Shown here piece after piece: positions 34,875 to 47,471 of a DNA stretch of 64,000 bases. This DNA comes from Henckelia pumila (taxonomy: Eukaryota > Streptophyta > Magnoliopsida > Lamiales > Gesneriaceae), in NCBI RefSeq assembly GCF_033568475.1, contig NC_133123.1:17656622-17720621 (forward strand), written 5' to 3'. A program made the translations under genes and the position numbers. The notes under the pieces were generated by a model, which did no database searches, had not been told where the DNA came from, and saw only the letters and a list, made by a program, of their open reading frames with translations. How positions within the stretch are numbered: the first letter of the stretch is position 1; each line of letters begins with the position of its first letter.

Positions 34875-35915
34875 CTACATGCCCTGCCCACTGTTGCCCT
34901 CTCTTCGCCTTCTCCTACGTCCTGACCGTCCCAAGAGAACTCTACCATGGCGGCGTAGACGACTCGCCAATGTCATATGGTTCCTTCCAGAAACTTCATT
35001 TTCATCAATATGGTTGCCATCTTGATCCAATTCGCGGAAAGAATCAACAGAGCTTTCATGACTCGATCTCGAAGTGTTCCTCAAGCCTCGATCATTCTGT
35101 CTCATTCCAGAACCAAACATCTGCATAAACATCATCACAGACATCAACCTCCGACCAAATCCATTTTCAATTTCCTCGTTTGGCTCCAATGCATCTGCAT
35201 CACCGTCAGAACCCAAACCAAAATGGCTTCGCTCGATCACGTAATCACCAAAAAACATTGCCCCTGGATTTGACGACCTTATGGTGCTCATCACATCTTC
35301 CCTCTCTCGCTCCTGCTCTAGGTTTCTCCACTTCTGTTCGAGAGTAGGATCCAATTCGTGCGGTTTAGCAGAAGGGTGCTCAGTCCTCACATGTTTCTGC
35401 AGCTCTTTGTATGTTCCAATGAATGAGCAGTTATCCTGGTTGCAAGTTCGTTTCTTTGTGTTTAGATGGTCTCGTGCTGGCTCCACAACCGTCCAACCCT
35501 TCACTTGAGCCCTACAAAGGGGACATGTGAGCTCTGTAGCTTTTTCATTAACAACCAACCCACCAGACAATGGATCCATCACTTCAGTAGGCGCATCATA
35601 AATTGGTGCATTGTTAGATGACATTACTTTTGTGTACGCCTTCTTGTACTGGTCCAGACAGTTGGAATGACGGAAGCTGGTTCCACACATGTAGGGACGA
35701 CAGCCTTTATCATGGGAGGAACAGAGGAGAAGAACAGCATTATGAGGACACTCCATACATATCGAACAAGTAGCACCTTCCCAGTCATGGATGAATGTTT
35801 TTGAGCAATTATTTTTGACCTCGCAATTGGGAATACTGTTAGACTGTGAGGGGTATGGTGTTGGTCTGTCCCGCCGTGAAGAGATCCTGAGTCTTCCCCT
35901 GCCGCCTTTCGCCAT
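34875..35915 (-). CDS. DUF1644 family zinc-finger protein
   Basis: Single-exon coding region of 346 residues. A Cys/His-rich domain lies at ~45-160: CSICMECPHNAVLLLC, CRPYMCGTS and FRHSNCLDQY, then LTCPLCRAQVKGW. A C2H2-like CNQDNCSFIGTYKELQKH follows at ~165, then LEQKWRNLEQERERED. This is the plant DUF1644 signature. The tail (RRHGRVLLGRSGRRRRRR) is strongly basic. Rice members (SIDP types) have been linked to salt and drought responses; the biochemical role is unknown. A RING-like ubiquitin function is possible but unproven. The Met is the first in a frame preceded by stops. Confidence 0.92.
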   Translation of the reverse strand: MAKGGRGRLRISSRRDRPTPYPSQSNSIPNCEVKNNCSKTFIHDWEGATCSICMECPHNAVLLLCSSHDKGCRPYMCGTSFRHSNCLDQYKKAYTKVMSSNNAPIYDAPTEVMDPLSGGLVVNEKATELTCPLCRAQVKGWTVVEPARDHLNTKKRTCNQDNCSFIGTYKELQKHVRTEHPSAKPHELDPTLEQKWRNLEQEREREDVMSTIRSSNPGAMFFGDYVIERSHFGLGSDGDADALEPNEEIENGFGRRLMSVMMFMQMFGSGMRQNDRGLRNTSRSSHESSVDSFRELDQDGNHIDENEVSGRNHMTLASRLRRHGRVLLGRSGRRRRRREGNSGQGM

Positions 35916-36850
35916 GCCTTAAATAAACTCGCAAGATGGATTTGAGAATCTTTAAAGGATGACTAGCTTCACTGAGCAAAAAGACTTCTCAATATAGCAA
36001 ACCACTAGCTTTGTCTAGTCAAAGTCATGAGTTCAGTGTCTTCAAAAAATCGTAAAACGGAAAAAGGGCAGAATTCAACCAAAGATAGAACTTGCCACAG
36101 CAGGCAACAATTATTGAACAATAAATATGTAGCACTTTGAAAATCTTGTGCTGACCGCGGTAATTTAAAACATGTAGATTCCTTCTGTCAAGAGATTTGT
36201 AAAATACGTGCAAGATGGATTGGAGATTTCAATAGTTCACCTTTCAAAAATCGTTTGATAACTAATAAGAAACGATCGCATCTAGCATAACATGAAACAC
36301 AAAATATAGAAGACACTGCCAAATGTTGCTCAACTCTGATACCTTTGCCACTTGTTCAAAATTAATTTCACTAAAAACCAGCATTTATAGTGAATCCCCA
36401 GATATTAAAACTGCAAATGAGAGGCTTAACGCAAATATTAATAATTTACATGCATACACCAAATATTCCGTCAATCATATTATTAAGCTCCCAGAAAATC
36501 AGAAAATTTTGTAAACACGAGTGACCAAAATCACAAAGATTGACCAGTGTGAAGTACAAAAAAATCAAATAATCACAAAAACCCACCACGACAAAAGCTC
36601 ATGGAAGATCCCAAAATCTATCCCCCTCCGTGTAGACCACAAAATTGATAATTCTAGGCGATTAATGTGAAATAATTTAACGTAAAGAATCGATAAACAT
36701 ACCAGGCGGAAATGTGAGAACTTGCAGTTGAATTTTTTCGGATACGAGACAGAAATGGAGTTTGAAAAGAGGAGAATGTAACGCGTAAAAAGATCGAGGG
36801 CGAAGCGCGGGCAATTCTAAAATTTTCAGCGGTACCCTCGCCTCGATTTC
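35916..36850 (-). other. 5' UTR and leader intron of the DUF1644 gene
   Basis: On the minus strand a donor CCGCCTG|GTATGTTTATCG lies at 36702/36703, so a leader exon (~36703-36850) and an intron of up to ~750 bp reaching near the start codon are likely. The acceptor was not fixed. Confidence 0.5.
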
Positions 36851-38150
36851 TTCCTCTCTTTCTTTTTATTTATTATTATTTATCTATTTTTCTTCTCAGG
36901 AAGAAAAGCCCTTCCCCCAGCTGGCGAATGGCGATTGGGGTGAGGTCATCGAACCAATCCCTGCCCTCGTAAGAGATAGGTGGGTTGAGTTATGTTTTTA
37001 GTGACCCGCGTCAACCGCGAGTTGGGTCGAGCGAGTCAGGTCGGTTTTTCGTATTTTTAAAAATTAGAAATTTTTATTTTTTGTTTAATTTTGTGTGTTT
37101 TGTTGCATAATATTAACTTATAAAAATCAGTTTTTCATGGGATGATCTGACATATTTGTTTTTCGTAAGACACGTTGATTCGATTTATATTTATGATAAA
37201 AACTAATATATTTGACATTAAAAAATAATGTTTTTTCATGAGTAGTGAGACGATTTTACATGAATTTTTGTGTATTTTTAGAGTATGTGTTTTGGAAATT
37301 TTAAAACTAGTATTTAACGTGTTTTTAATGGTTTTTATGTATTTATATTTATTATATGCTAATATATTAATATATTATGTATGTGATAATTATTTTCAAG
37401 TAAACTGTGATCATATTTGAGCCATTTTTGTCTACATGGATTTTTTTTTTTGAGAAAGTCTACATGCTTTTATATGTATTGTTTTGTTAAAATCTATTAT
37501 ATGATTTTTCGCTCATGAGAACACACTATATAAACGATATTTAAATAAAATTAACAAGATAGTATTAGATTATGCAAGATTTAAATTTCAAATATAATAT
37601 GGAGAATTGCTTAACGGTCATGATATATGATAGATAAATCTTAAAGTTACAAATTTTATCTTCTATATATATATAATGACAAAAACTCCTATGAGACGGT
37701 CTCAAGGGTCATTTTTTTTAAACGAGTCTCTTACCTGAGTTATTCATTAAAAAGTATTATATTTTATGTCAAAAATATTAATTATTATTATAAATATGGG
37801 TAGGATTGACCCGTCTCACGGATGAGACAGTCTCACATGAGTGTTACTCATATATAATTATGTGCAAATTTTATGACCATGTGTTACTATTTATTTAAGT
37901 CGAAAAATATTTTTAAAATATCGATGATTTATAGTATATCTGAGAGTTAAGTTAGACAAACTTTCGATGATTCGTGAAATAATCATAACAAATACATCTC
38001 TAATGCGAGGAATGTATATGTATTTTTTTTATTTTATATAAAAAAATGTGTAAGAGTAGGTTTAAAAAATAGGTGGGGATTAGGATTAATATAGTTCAGA
38101 GGAAGTTAATCGGACGATTAGGATTAAGATAATCGGATAGTTAAAGGGGA
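36851..38150. other. Intergenic region between the DUF1644 and Vasculin-like genes
   Basis: Divergent promoter space. It contains hAT-like GTGACCCGCGTCAACC debris near 37000, a degraded GAGAC-type repeat (37135-37260) and a full one at 37682-37850. Confidence 0.5.
37682..37850. repeat. GAGACGGTCTC-type short interspersed repeat, full copy
   Basis: ATGAGACGGTCTCAAGGG at the left; GACCCGTCTCACGGATGAGAC then AGTCTCACATGAG at the right; TATAAATATGGGTAGGATTG inside. Terminal halves are self-complementary. Confidence 0.7.
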
Positions 38151-38156
38151 AGTAGG

Positions 38157-38166
38157 GCTATAAAAC
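38157..38166 (+). promoter_or_regulatory. Putative TATA box of the Vasculin-like gene
   Basis: GGCTATAAAACC in an otherwise plain context, followed by a CA-rich stretch. It is about 1.1 kb before the ATG, so the leader is probably spliced; an acceptor TATATGATAATGTTTAG ends at 39271. Confidence 0.4.
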
Positions 38167-39279
38167 CAAACTCTTTTTATATGAACACAAAACACACGAT
38201 ATATTTTCTCTCTTAAATACATACAAAATCTCTGTGTAATCTTGTGCTTCCTCGCTAATATACGCAGATTAAATCTCTTCCCCATCTCTTTTGCTGCGTA
38301 CCAGGCCAAGGATTTCTGGAGGAAATAGATGACATTTGGCTTTTTTTTTTCTCTAGAATATTCGACGCACTTGTTTTAGACCCTGAAACGATAGCATAAC
38401 TCAAGGCGGCGTGTGCAAGGGATTAGGGTTTTTCCTTCACACGGAAGACTGTTTTGGGTATAGTTCCCCTATATAATATTTCATTCAACGCCTTGGTTTC
38501 AGTCTCTTTTTTTTTTAAAGTTTTCCGGGGTATTATACGACTGTTTCCGAGTTTTTGTAGACTTTCGTGCTGGTGGACTGTTCAAATTATTGCCTTCTTT
38601 TGGGATTTTTCGTTGTTGTTTGGTGGATTCTAGGGTCTAGGGTTTTGATTCTCATGCGTTTTCTCACGTGGGTTTAGGTTTATTCTGAAGAATTTTATCT
38701 GTTTCGGCATTTCTTGTGCATGGAGTGGGGTAATATTTAATGGGGTTTGTTGAATTCGCTTGTTATTGAGGTATGGGTGTCTTCCTGGCTTGTTTTCCTT
38801 GAGCATGGAGGACATTCGAAGCTGCTATTGTTATGTTGTTTCTGGGCAGTTGAAACGTGACTGAGTTTTGGTGGTTTTGTTTTGTGTAGTTGAATGTTCT
38901 GTTTGGCTCGATAGAATATTACAAATTGTACAGAGTGAGAAGGAACCCTAGATACCCTGTATAGGACAGTTCAGATTCTTTGATTCTAATACCAGTTTGT
39001 TGGAGCATTATATTTGGTGTTTTTAACTCGCATTTTGGGGATCCTGGCTATTAAATTTTGGACCTGGGCCTTAGGCTGTTGACAGAAGAAACAGAGGATT
39101 TAAGGAATTAGCACTATAGGATAAAGGCTAGACCGACTATGTCCAATTTTGTTCTGGTGTGGAGACACGGTGCTGACTTGGTATAGGAACGTGGCTGCAG
39201 AAGTGTGGTTGTTATTCTAAGCAGACAAGTTAATTTTCCACCCATTTATTTTTGTATATGATAATGTTTAGCACTAATT

Positions 39280-42200
39280 ATGGAAAAAAGTGAACCCACT
39301 TTAGTACCGGAATGGTTGAAAAATTCTGGAAGCCAGAGCGGCAGTGGATCTACTTCGCATTTAGGTATTATCATCTTAAATAAGAATTTATTATCCAACT
39401 TTTTCAATCTTTCGAATCTACCTATTTTTAATGTTTTTGTGTTTTGTTTTAGATGAGAAATCTGCTCCCAAACTTTCAAGGAACAATTCATTTTTTAGTA
39501 GCAATGGTCATGATTTTGGACGATCATCGAGTTCCGAAAGAACGACCTCGTCATATTTCCACCGGAGTTCCAGTAGTAATGGCTCTGGAAATCTGAGGTC
39601 CTATAATAGTTTTGGCCGAAATCGACGTGACAGGGATTGGGAGAAAGATAGATACGATTCTCAAGATAAAGACAAGTCATTATCGGGGGATCGCTGGCAC
39701 AGGGGCATTTCAGATTCACCTGGGAACACCTTTTCTGGTAAATTTGAGTGGGATGGGTTAAGACGATCTCATTCTGCAACTTCTGGGCCGCACGGGGACA
39801 CGTGGACTAAGAAAGGTGTAACTGACTCAAGCGGTGCAGGTGGAAACAACACTAATGCTTTGCTTACCAAGGGTACTCTTGGTGGCAGCGTGAACAAAAC
39901 AAGATTTGAGAGAAATTTTCCATCACTAGGAACTGAAGATAAAACTGTCATTCCGGAGGTTGGAAGAGTCCCATCCCCGGGCTTAAGTTCTGCCATTCAG
40001 AGCCTACCTGTTGGTCCTGCAGCTGCAGTTGGTGGCGAAAAGTGGACATCTGCATTGGCAGAGGTTCCTGTGTTAGTTGGAAGCAATGGAATTGGAATCT
40101 CATCTGTGCAACAATCTGCTTCCTCTCAGCCTGCCTTGGGCACAACCACCTCTCTCAATATGGCAGAAGCTGTAGCTCAGGGTCCAAGCCGAGCTCCGGT
40201 TATGCCTCAGGTAGGTTCCTTTCTCCATTATTATTGAAGAAATTCGAGTGACTGTGCTAATACACAACGCTCATTCTGTTACAGGTATCTGTTGGAACTC
40301 AAAGACTCGAAGAACTGGCAATTAAGCAATCTAGGCAGTTAATTCCAGTCACACCATCCATGCCAAAGACTTTGGTAAGAGTGGAACTTTACTTGTTTTG
40401 AAATTTAGAAAGATGTCATTTTTCATTTAGTAAAGTTGATTAACTTTGTTGATTGCGGTCTTTGTTCTAGGTGTATGGTTCTTACTAATTTAATTTTCTT
40501 CCTTTTAGGTTAAAAAAAAAGCATGCGATAAGGTTTGTTTAATGATTGCATAATCGGAAAATTTCTCATCTCAATAGTTATACGCGATTATTCACAAGAT
40601 ATGCTTTGATGTCTTATGATTGGAGCAATTTAGTGTTGTGGTCCTATGAAGTCTTCTGTACAAGTTAGATCCAGATTGCATGAAAAAACACTACTGGATA
40701 GAAAAAAAGACACTTTTTATGCTGAAAAATAAGCCTAAGCCATAGGTGGAGAGTTATCTGTAACATATGGTGTCTGCTGATGGATATGGAGATTTTGGAA
40801 GAAATAGTCCTAGAATAACTCTTTAATCAGGCAAACAAACCATATAATCGAAAAAGATCGGCATGATTAATCACTTGTGGCTGCATCTTGTGTGTTTGTG
40901 TGACTGTTGGTAAAACTAGTTTTATGTTAACTAAAAATTTTTTTAGCACATAGTAGTGAAATAAGCGGAACACTATCTTGTAGCTGCCTATTATGCACCT
41001 TGGCTAGAATTAGAAATTTGTTAATTGGGAGAAAGGATGAGAAAAGTGGAGACTACAGTTGTAAGGCATTTAGCACCCTCACGGCCTCACCTGAATCAGA
41101 AGCAAGCAGATTATATCAAGTGGAATATCATTGAAGAAACAAAGGACCCTATACCATTGGAATGTATTTAGCACAAAAGTTTGAGAGAATGGATTATTTC
41201 CCCGAGCTGATGAAATGCTTGGTTTCTATATTTTCACTGCAGAACAAAATCAGGAATTTTATTGGTCATACATAGATAACTATTGTTACATGTCGTATAA
41301 GTCTGAGGATTTTGATAGTTGAGGTGAAGTTCCCTACTTTTGATTGTACATGAGGAAAACAGAAACCAATTGGGATATGTCTTGGACTTGAAGAAGCTTA
41401 AAATCTAATACGATCTTATTTTCCTACCCTATTGGTAAACAACTTGCTTGAACTCCTTACTGTTTCTTTCTCTTTCTGTTGGCGAGCTGTTTTGATGTCA
41501 TTGGACGGGTTGCATTTATTCATTCAATTATTTCCTTGAATTCACAAACTTGAGCACCTGTATTTATCAGGTACACGTGCACATTCTATTTTCCAAGTTC
41601 CAATGATGTTGCTAGTTTCTAGCAATGAATACGAGTGAATACGAACTATATTTTTCGACATTAGGTCATATTGGTAAAGTCAGTGGTCCGATGGCAGGTT
41701 ACCTTCTGTGTAGAACGAACCACAACTTTAAACTGATAAGAATTTTCAACATTTACTGTTTCATTAACTCTTCTGTCTGCTTTGGCAAGTTTGAAAAGAA
41801 ACTCTTCTGTCTATCTTGTCAAGTTAAATATTTTGCAGTCATTCAACCTTGAAAAGCATTCCATTCTGATGTGTTTTGTGACTTTGCCACCCACACCCCC
41901 CCACCCCCCACCCCCCACCCCCACATAAGTGTGATAGAATTTTTTCCGGACACTCGTTTCTAAGTCCTGTTGGACGGAAATTATATGTGGATATATTCCT
42001 TTCATGGTTAACATTAAGTTCTCTATAACCACATGCTTTATATGTATTATATTATCCGCAATTGGAATTGTGGTCATTGTGTGCCTCAAAAGAGTAGCTC
42101 ATCTGATAGAGGAAATTATTTATCGAACTCTAATAGTAAATTTTTATTAAACATAACTATGTTCCATCACAAGTCACAACCTCTATGAATATTAGATATT

Positions 42201-44176
42201 TCGATACTTCAAAACTGCTAATGAGATTTTCCCGCCTGAGTTTCTGGCTATGAGCCCAGGCTTTAATTTATTTGGTCAGTACCTAAGTTCTGACATAATT
42301 TGGCTCAAAATGATGATTAATTTGATTCAAATGTGAGTAGCAGTTATCATATAATGGCCACTTACATTACTTATGCTCACCATTCTTCGTTTGTTGCAGT
42401 AGGGCCCCTAAATTTGCATGTCCTGTCAAATGTTTAGGTTGATTTTTTGTCCTGTTAACGTTACGATTTGTTTGGGTTCATCCTTCTGTCCGTTGATAGT
42501 CTATAAATTAAACTTCACATTATTTTTCCGTGATCTAGTGTAAACTGTTTTTCATCTACTGTTGGCCAAAAGTTCGAAATATATGTATTGGGGATTGTTT
42601 TTGTTTATGTCTTTGAATGGATATGTCGACAGATTACAAGAAGGCTTAGTTTTGATTATCTTGTTTTTTAAGATATTGATTTGAGAAGGTATCAAGAAAA
42701 AGGCGATTGGAATATGTGTTGGGAATATTGTAATGGCAGTGTTCCAGAAACAGGAAATGAATCTGATGTAGATTTTGCCCATTTTCTTAAAATCATCTCC
42801 TCTGGTCACCAGGTAGAATGTTAAATACGGAGAACAATTAATATGATGAGTCACTGATGTAGTTATATGTCCTTGCATATAATAGGGAGTAAAATTATCT
42901 GATAAGCTTGAAGATGGTCATCAACAACTTTTCTGCTTTCTTTGCCTGTGATGTTAGTTTGTTAACCGGTATATTTGTCAAAGTATTCCCTAAATGAGTT
43001 ATACATAAATTGTGCCTATCATATATACTCTGTTTTTTTTCGGCTTAAAAGAGTTGGATAGCTCATAAATTCATAATCATTTGGAACTTGATAAATTTGG
43101 CCAATGTTTTTCCATTGGTTTGGCACCATCTGGTCACAGCATTTCTTGGAATTTTTGTTGAGTATGCTCAACTTTGCTACAGGTTTCAAATTCTTCAGAT
43201 AAACAGAAAACTAAATTGGGCCAGCAGCAACATCCCATAACTTCACTTTCCATTAATCACTCCAAGGGTGATATGTCTAAGTCATCAAATGTGGGAAAAC
43301 TACATGTTCTCAAGCCATCACGAGAGAAAAATGGGGTTGCCCCGGTTGTGAAGGACAATTCGAGTCCAACAAGTGGTATCAATGCAGTAAATTCTACGCT
43401 TCCTACTGCTCCATCTGTTACTGGTACTGTAGCAGCCAAGGGCTCACCAAACATCCAAGCCCTGAACCGTAAGCCTGTATTGTCTGTGCTGGAGAAGCGA
43501 AGCATCTCTCAAGCTCAAAGTCGAAAAGAGTTTTTCAACCTTGTGCGAAAGAAATCCATGGCAATCTCCACTTCTGTTACTGATGCTGAGAATTTTTCCT
43601 TAGTTATGGACACAGGGACTGCTGTATCCCCGCCACCTTCAGAAACTTCTGAAAAGGAGGATCTACCTGCTCCTAATACTTTTCAGATTGATGATGCTCA
43701 ATCAAATGCATGCCTGAGTGATGACTTTTTGTCTGAGAAAAGAGATGATGTGACTTGCATTGATGATACTTGTGTTGTGCCGAAATACTCGGGGAACGGA
43801 AAGAATGCTAGCATGGATCCTCTATTTTCAGAGGAGGAGGAGGCTGCCTTTCTACGCTCTTTGGGCTGGGAGGAAAATTCTGATGAGGGTGGACTTACCG
43901 AAGAAGAAATAAGTGCTTTCTTCAAAGATGCAACTAAGGTATATAATACAAGTTACAACCTCCATTCGGATATAATACTTTGGTTTATTTAAAAATTTGT
44001 CATATTTGTTCTGCCACTGAAAATTATTCTTCGTTTCATCTGTTGTGCAGTACAACTCAAAACCAGCTCTGAGAATACTTGAAGTAGTGCAGCCCAAATT
44101 TATTGCATCATTGGGCTCGCAGATGACTGGCATTTCTTCTGGATTGAGTTCTTCTGATGCTAAGCTGGAATCTTGA
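39280..44176 (+). CDS. Vasculin/GPBP1-like protein, five coding exons
   Basis: Coding exons 39280-39364, 39453-40210, 40285-40374, 43183-43938 and 44051-44176 join in consistent phase with GT-AG introns, giving about 604 residues. The N-terminus has VPEWLKNSG, then Ser/Arg/Gly-rich low-complexity sequence (SSSSERTTSSYFHRSSSS, RNRRDRDWEKDR). A central RKEFFNLVRKKS patch is followed by an acidic C-terminal block, EEEEAAFLRSLGWEENSDEG then LTEEEISAFF. That block resembles the end of animal Vasculin/GPBP1 (LLKEMGWQE...LTEDEM), a GC-rich-promoter binding factor. Plant homologues are mostly unstudied; a nuclear transcription role is inference. Intron 3 is 2.8 kb. Confidence 0.83.
41885..41925. repeat. 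C-rich tract in intron 3 of the Vasculin-like gene
   Basis: Repeated CACCCCCC runs: at least four runs of 5-7 C. The complementary strand has the shape of a G-quadruplex. Confidence 0.9.
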
Positions 44177-45464
44177 TCTGCTAAACATGGTTTGTTATGC
44201 TGAGAATCTTATTTTGATAGAGAAGATGAATTCTTACCCTCGTTCTTTTTTCTGAAATTCGGTGCTGGTTCGTGAGATGCTGCAAGAAAAAGGTGGCTTG
44301 ATATTTTTGGTCTTTCACAGAAGTGGAATATGAATAAATTATCGATGATCGAGTCCTACAAATCAATCTTGATGACCGTCTTTTCACGGTGTGGGTTCTA
44401 GACTATTCATGGTCAGTAGTACAGAGGTAGAATAGGTTTTAATCCATCAAGCTACTCAACGACGTTGCTTGTTTGCAAAGTCTGGGTCTTTACAGTTTTG
44501 GGGTTAAATGATGAACAGGGGATTTTTTGAACAGATATTTTGCCCTTTCTTTTGGTTAATTAAAGATGAAAAGAATCAAGATTTAACGATATTCTTTCTT
44601 CATTTTCTCGACCCTTATCAGCTCATGTGAATGCTTCTCGGGTAAACCTTGGGATTTCTTGATTGATTAATCGGTTATGTATTTCAAGTATCACTTTAAC
44701 TTCCTTATCAGCTCATGTGAATGCTTCTCGGGTAAACCTTGGGATTTCTTGATTGATTAATCGGTTATGTATTTCAAGTATCACTTTAACTTCCATGAGA
44801 TTGTCTCGTTAAACAGTTTCGTGAGTCTAAATCCCTATATGATCATATAAAAAATTATTATTTTTCTCTTCAAATATGATATATGAGATATGAGACCGTC
44901 TTACTCTTCAAGCTCTTGTCGTAATTATTAGTTCCGGAAAAATCAAAATGGAAGAAAAACGGTTGATCATGCAATTTTTTTCGTTTATAAAAGTGAATTT
45001 GGATGTTATATATTTTAGTTGAAGGAAAAATGGAGGACGATAAAAAAAATTACATGTGGTGAAATTAAAAGAACGTTAACATTTTATGTATATTAGTGAA
45101 AAATGCAAACGTTTCACGTGTGTTAAAAAGATGAGTTTTTTCATGTGAAAGGTGGAGTGGGTGAGAGGTTTTTAGCGGGGTTATGGGTAGAAAATGTAAT
45201 TATGGATAACAAAAAAAGTGAAGAGGAGCAAAAGTGAAAACAAAAAATGGTGTTCATGCTTAAGCAGTTATTTTAGGCGTCTCAGCTATTAGAATATAGT
45301 ATAGGTATTTTAATTTAGAGTAACGCTACAGATCCGATTTATTTAATTGCAAGTTGTTGCAATTATTGTGACGAAATTGTTCTTCAAATATGTTTTTTTA
45401 TTTAAAATATTTGTATCCCATGTTTTAATTTTTGATAGATTGCCAAATTTTTATTACTAAATTG
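44177..45464. other. 3' UTR and intergenic DNA after the Vasculin-like gene
   Basis: Probable 3' UTR to ~44350 (GAATATGAATAAATTATC could serve polyadenylation). Then a 90-bp tandem duplication and a degraded GAGAC-type repeat (44803-44915). No gene seen. Confidence 0.5.
44613..44792. repeat. Perfect 2 x 90-bp tandem duplication
   Basis: Units 44613-44702 and 44703-44792, both beginning CCTTATCAGCTCATGTGAAT, identical by eye. Confidence 0.95.
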
Positions 45465-45991
45465 CAGTGTTCTAAAAGGCGGTGCTTAGGACCGCCCAGG
45501 CGCTAGACGGTTATCCATCTCCCCGATTTTTAGACAATTGAAGCTTCTGAAATTTATTACATTAATTATCCGTCTAGGCCGCCTAATTGCCGCTTAGATG
45601 CCTCAAAATCCACCTAAACGACCGCCTAGATTAACATATAATGTTTTATATTTTTTAATTTTAATTTTTTTAAAAAAAGATTATTTGACATATTTGTCCA
45701 TCAATTTGTATTGGATGAAAACGAGAAATATGTCATGTATTTTGATCGAGTTGAATTCGATTACGAGAAATTATTGGAAAAATATTAAAATGAACAAGAA
45801 TAATTATATATTTAGACTTGAAAAAACACCACTTAGACAGATGAATTAGATAAAGAGGAATTATGTGAGAAATATTAAGATGAATCATATTAAAATACTT
45901 AGATATTTAGGCTTAAAAAAACCGTTTAGCGAGGCCTAGGCGACTGCCTAAGAGGTTAGATGCTACGCGGTGGGTGACCGCCCGCCTACCA

Positions 45992-47471
45992 TGTAGTAGC
46001 CCGTATCCAAAACTAATGATTAATGAGTACTTAATCGTATGATCATGTTTAGATTAATTAAAACATGATTAAGAAAATTTCCAAGGGATTAACGGAGTTC
46101 GGAAATGAATCCAGGACACTCAAAAATGGTGGGATAGGTTCGGGAGGATCGGACGATCCGAACTGAGTTCGGAGGATCCGAACGTAAACGGAGCCAAGGA
46201 TCGGAGGCCCCGGGAAGTTCGGACGATCCGTTCGTGTACGTCCGGCTGTCCCAATATAATATGTCATCGGTGACGTCACAGAGGTGACTTCGGACGGTCC
46301 GAAGTGCTGGCAGGGACACTTGTGACGCATGCAAGGATAGGACGGTCCGAAGTGAGGTTCGGACGGTCCGAACCCTTGCCTATATAAAGGGGCCGAGAGA
46401 CTCATTTGTTAGCCGCACCAATTTACTCTCCTTCGCCCGCGTGACTCTATTTTAGGGCTTTTGGTACTCTTATTTTAGAGTTGGAGTAGAAAATATATTT
46501 TAGCATAGTCAGACAGTGTTTGACATAGTAGAGGAGCGGCATCCGAGTAGCGGAGCGGTGCTCGAGGCTGTGGAGCGGCAGCAGGGGTGTGCCCCTAGTT
46601 GCGGGATAGTCGCCATCAGCGGACTGACGACAGACGCAGGTATAGCTATGGTCTCTTTAAATTATTTAGGAGTATGCAACAGTTTAGTTAAGAGTTTTAG
46701 AGCTTATTGAATGATGCATGGGTATTTGCATTGTAGAGTTGATGATAGGCTTGGAACCTAGAGTGGGACTACTAGGACTGCCTGTAGAAAGGTACGTAAG
46801 TACTGACTGAGATTGCTAGCGGATATGCATGCTTATATGTTGCATTTATGTGTTTGCATGTTATTATTGTTATATGGCATGTACATATCATCTTGTGTCT
46901 GTACATCTGTACATCTTTTGAGATGAGCCAGTTAGGGTTGCTCAGCCCTGTTTGGACGTTTGATATCGAGTACCCTTAGGTACTGGTACCTAGAGGACTC
47001 CGTGGCCCGCGTCCGAGATTTGGAAGAGAGTGGTCGCTAACAGTGGTTAGCTACCCCCATGTGACGAGCTTATATCCCAGGCAACAGTCTGAGCAGTTTG
47101 CATACAGTTATCCCTGATATGGATACCCTGTTATTTGCACGCATCATATTTGTATGTTTATCCATATTTGCGTATTGAGCTTAGAGCTCACATCCAGTCT
47201 TTTCTGTGTATCTGGACACCCCATTCGACGGGGCATGTATAGGTGCAGGATTGAGCACCAGGAGCTTGGAGAGGCCAGTGACCCTTGAAGACATCAAGAT
47301 TAGCTGTAGGTTTTATTTAAGTTATTCGATTGGGTTGTATAATCGAATTTGTTTAACCGGTTGTATTACGCCAGTCTGTTTTGTTTAAGTCTTCCGCAAC
47401 AATTTATTTAATGCATGCTTAATTATGCTCTTAACTCTGATTAGGTAGTGGATCCGGGTCGGGTCGCTACA
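45992..47471 (+). mobile_element. Solo LTR (gypsy-like), nested in the hAT element
   Basis: 1,480 bp, from TGTAGTAGCCCG to GGGTCGCTACA, with perfect 5-bp target duplication TACCA (45987-45991, 47472-47476). Contains a palindromic repeat array upstream of TATATAAA at 46381-46388 and the bZIP-type core TGACGTCA at 46271-46278. A hairpin TGAGCTTAGAGCTCA-like segment lies at ~47176, in the place where the other gypsy LTRs carry theirs. No ORF. Confidence 0.92.
46381..46388 (+). promoter_or_regulatory. TATA box of the solo LTR
   Basis: TATATAAA, eight bases after the last TTCGGACGGTCCGAA palindrome, so the U3/R boundary is probably near 46410. Confidence 0.6.

Noticed and set aside
46058-46405. 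Minus-strand ORF of 115 codons over the palindrome array
   Set aside because: Created by the palindromic repeats (both strands give ORFs); no domain.
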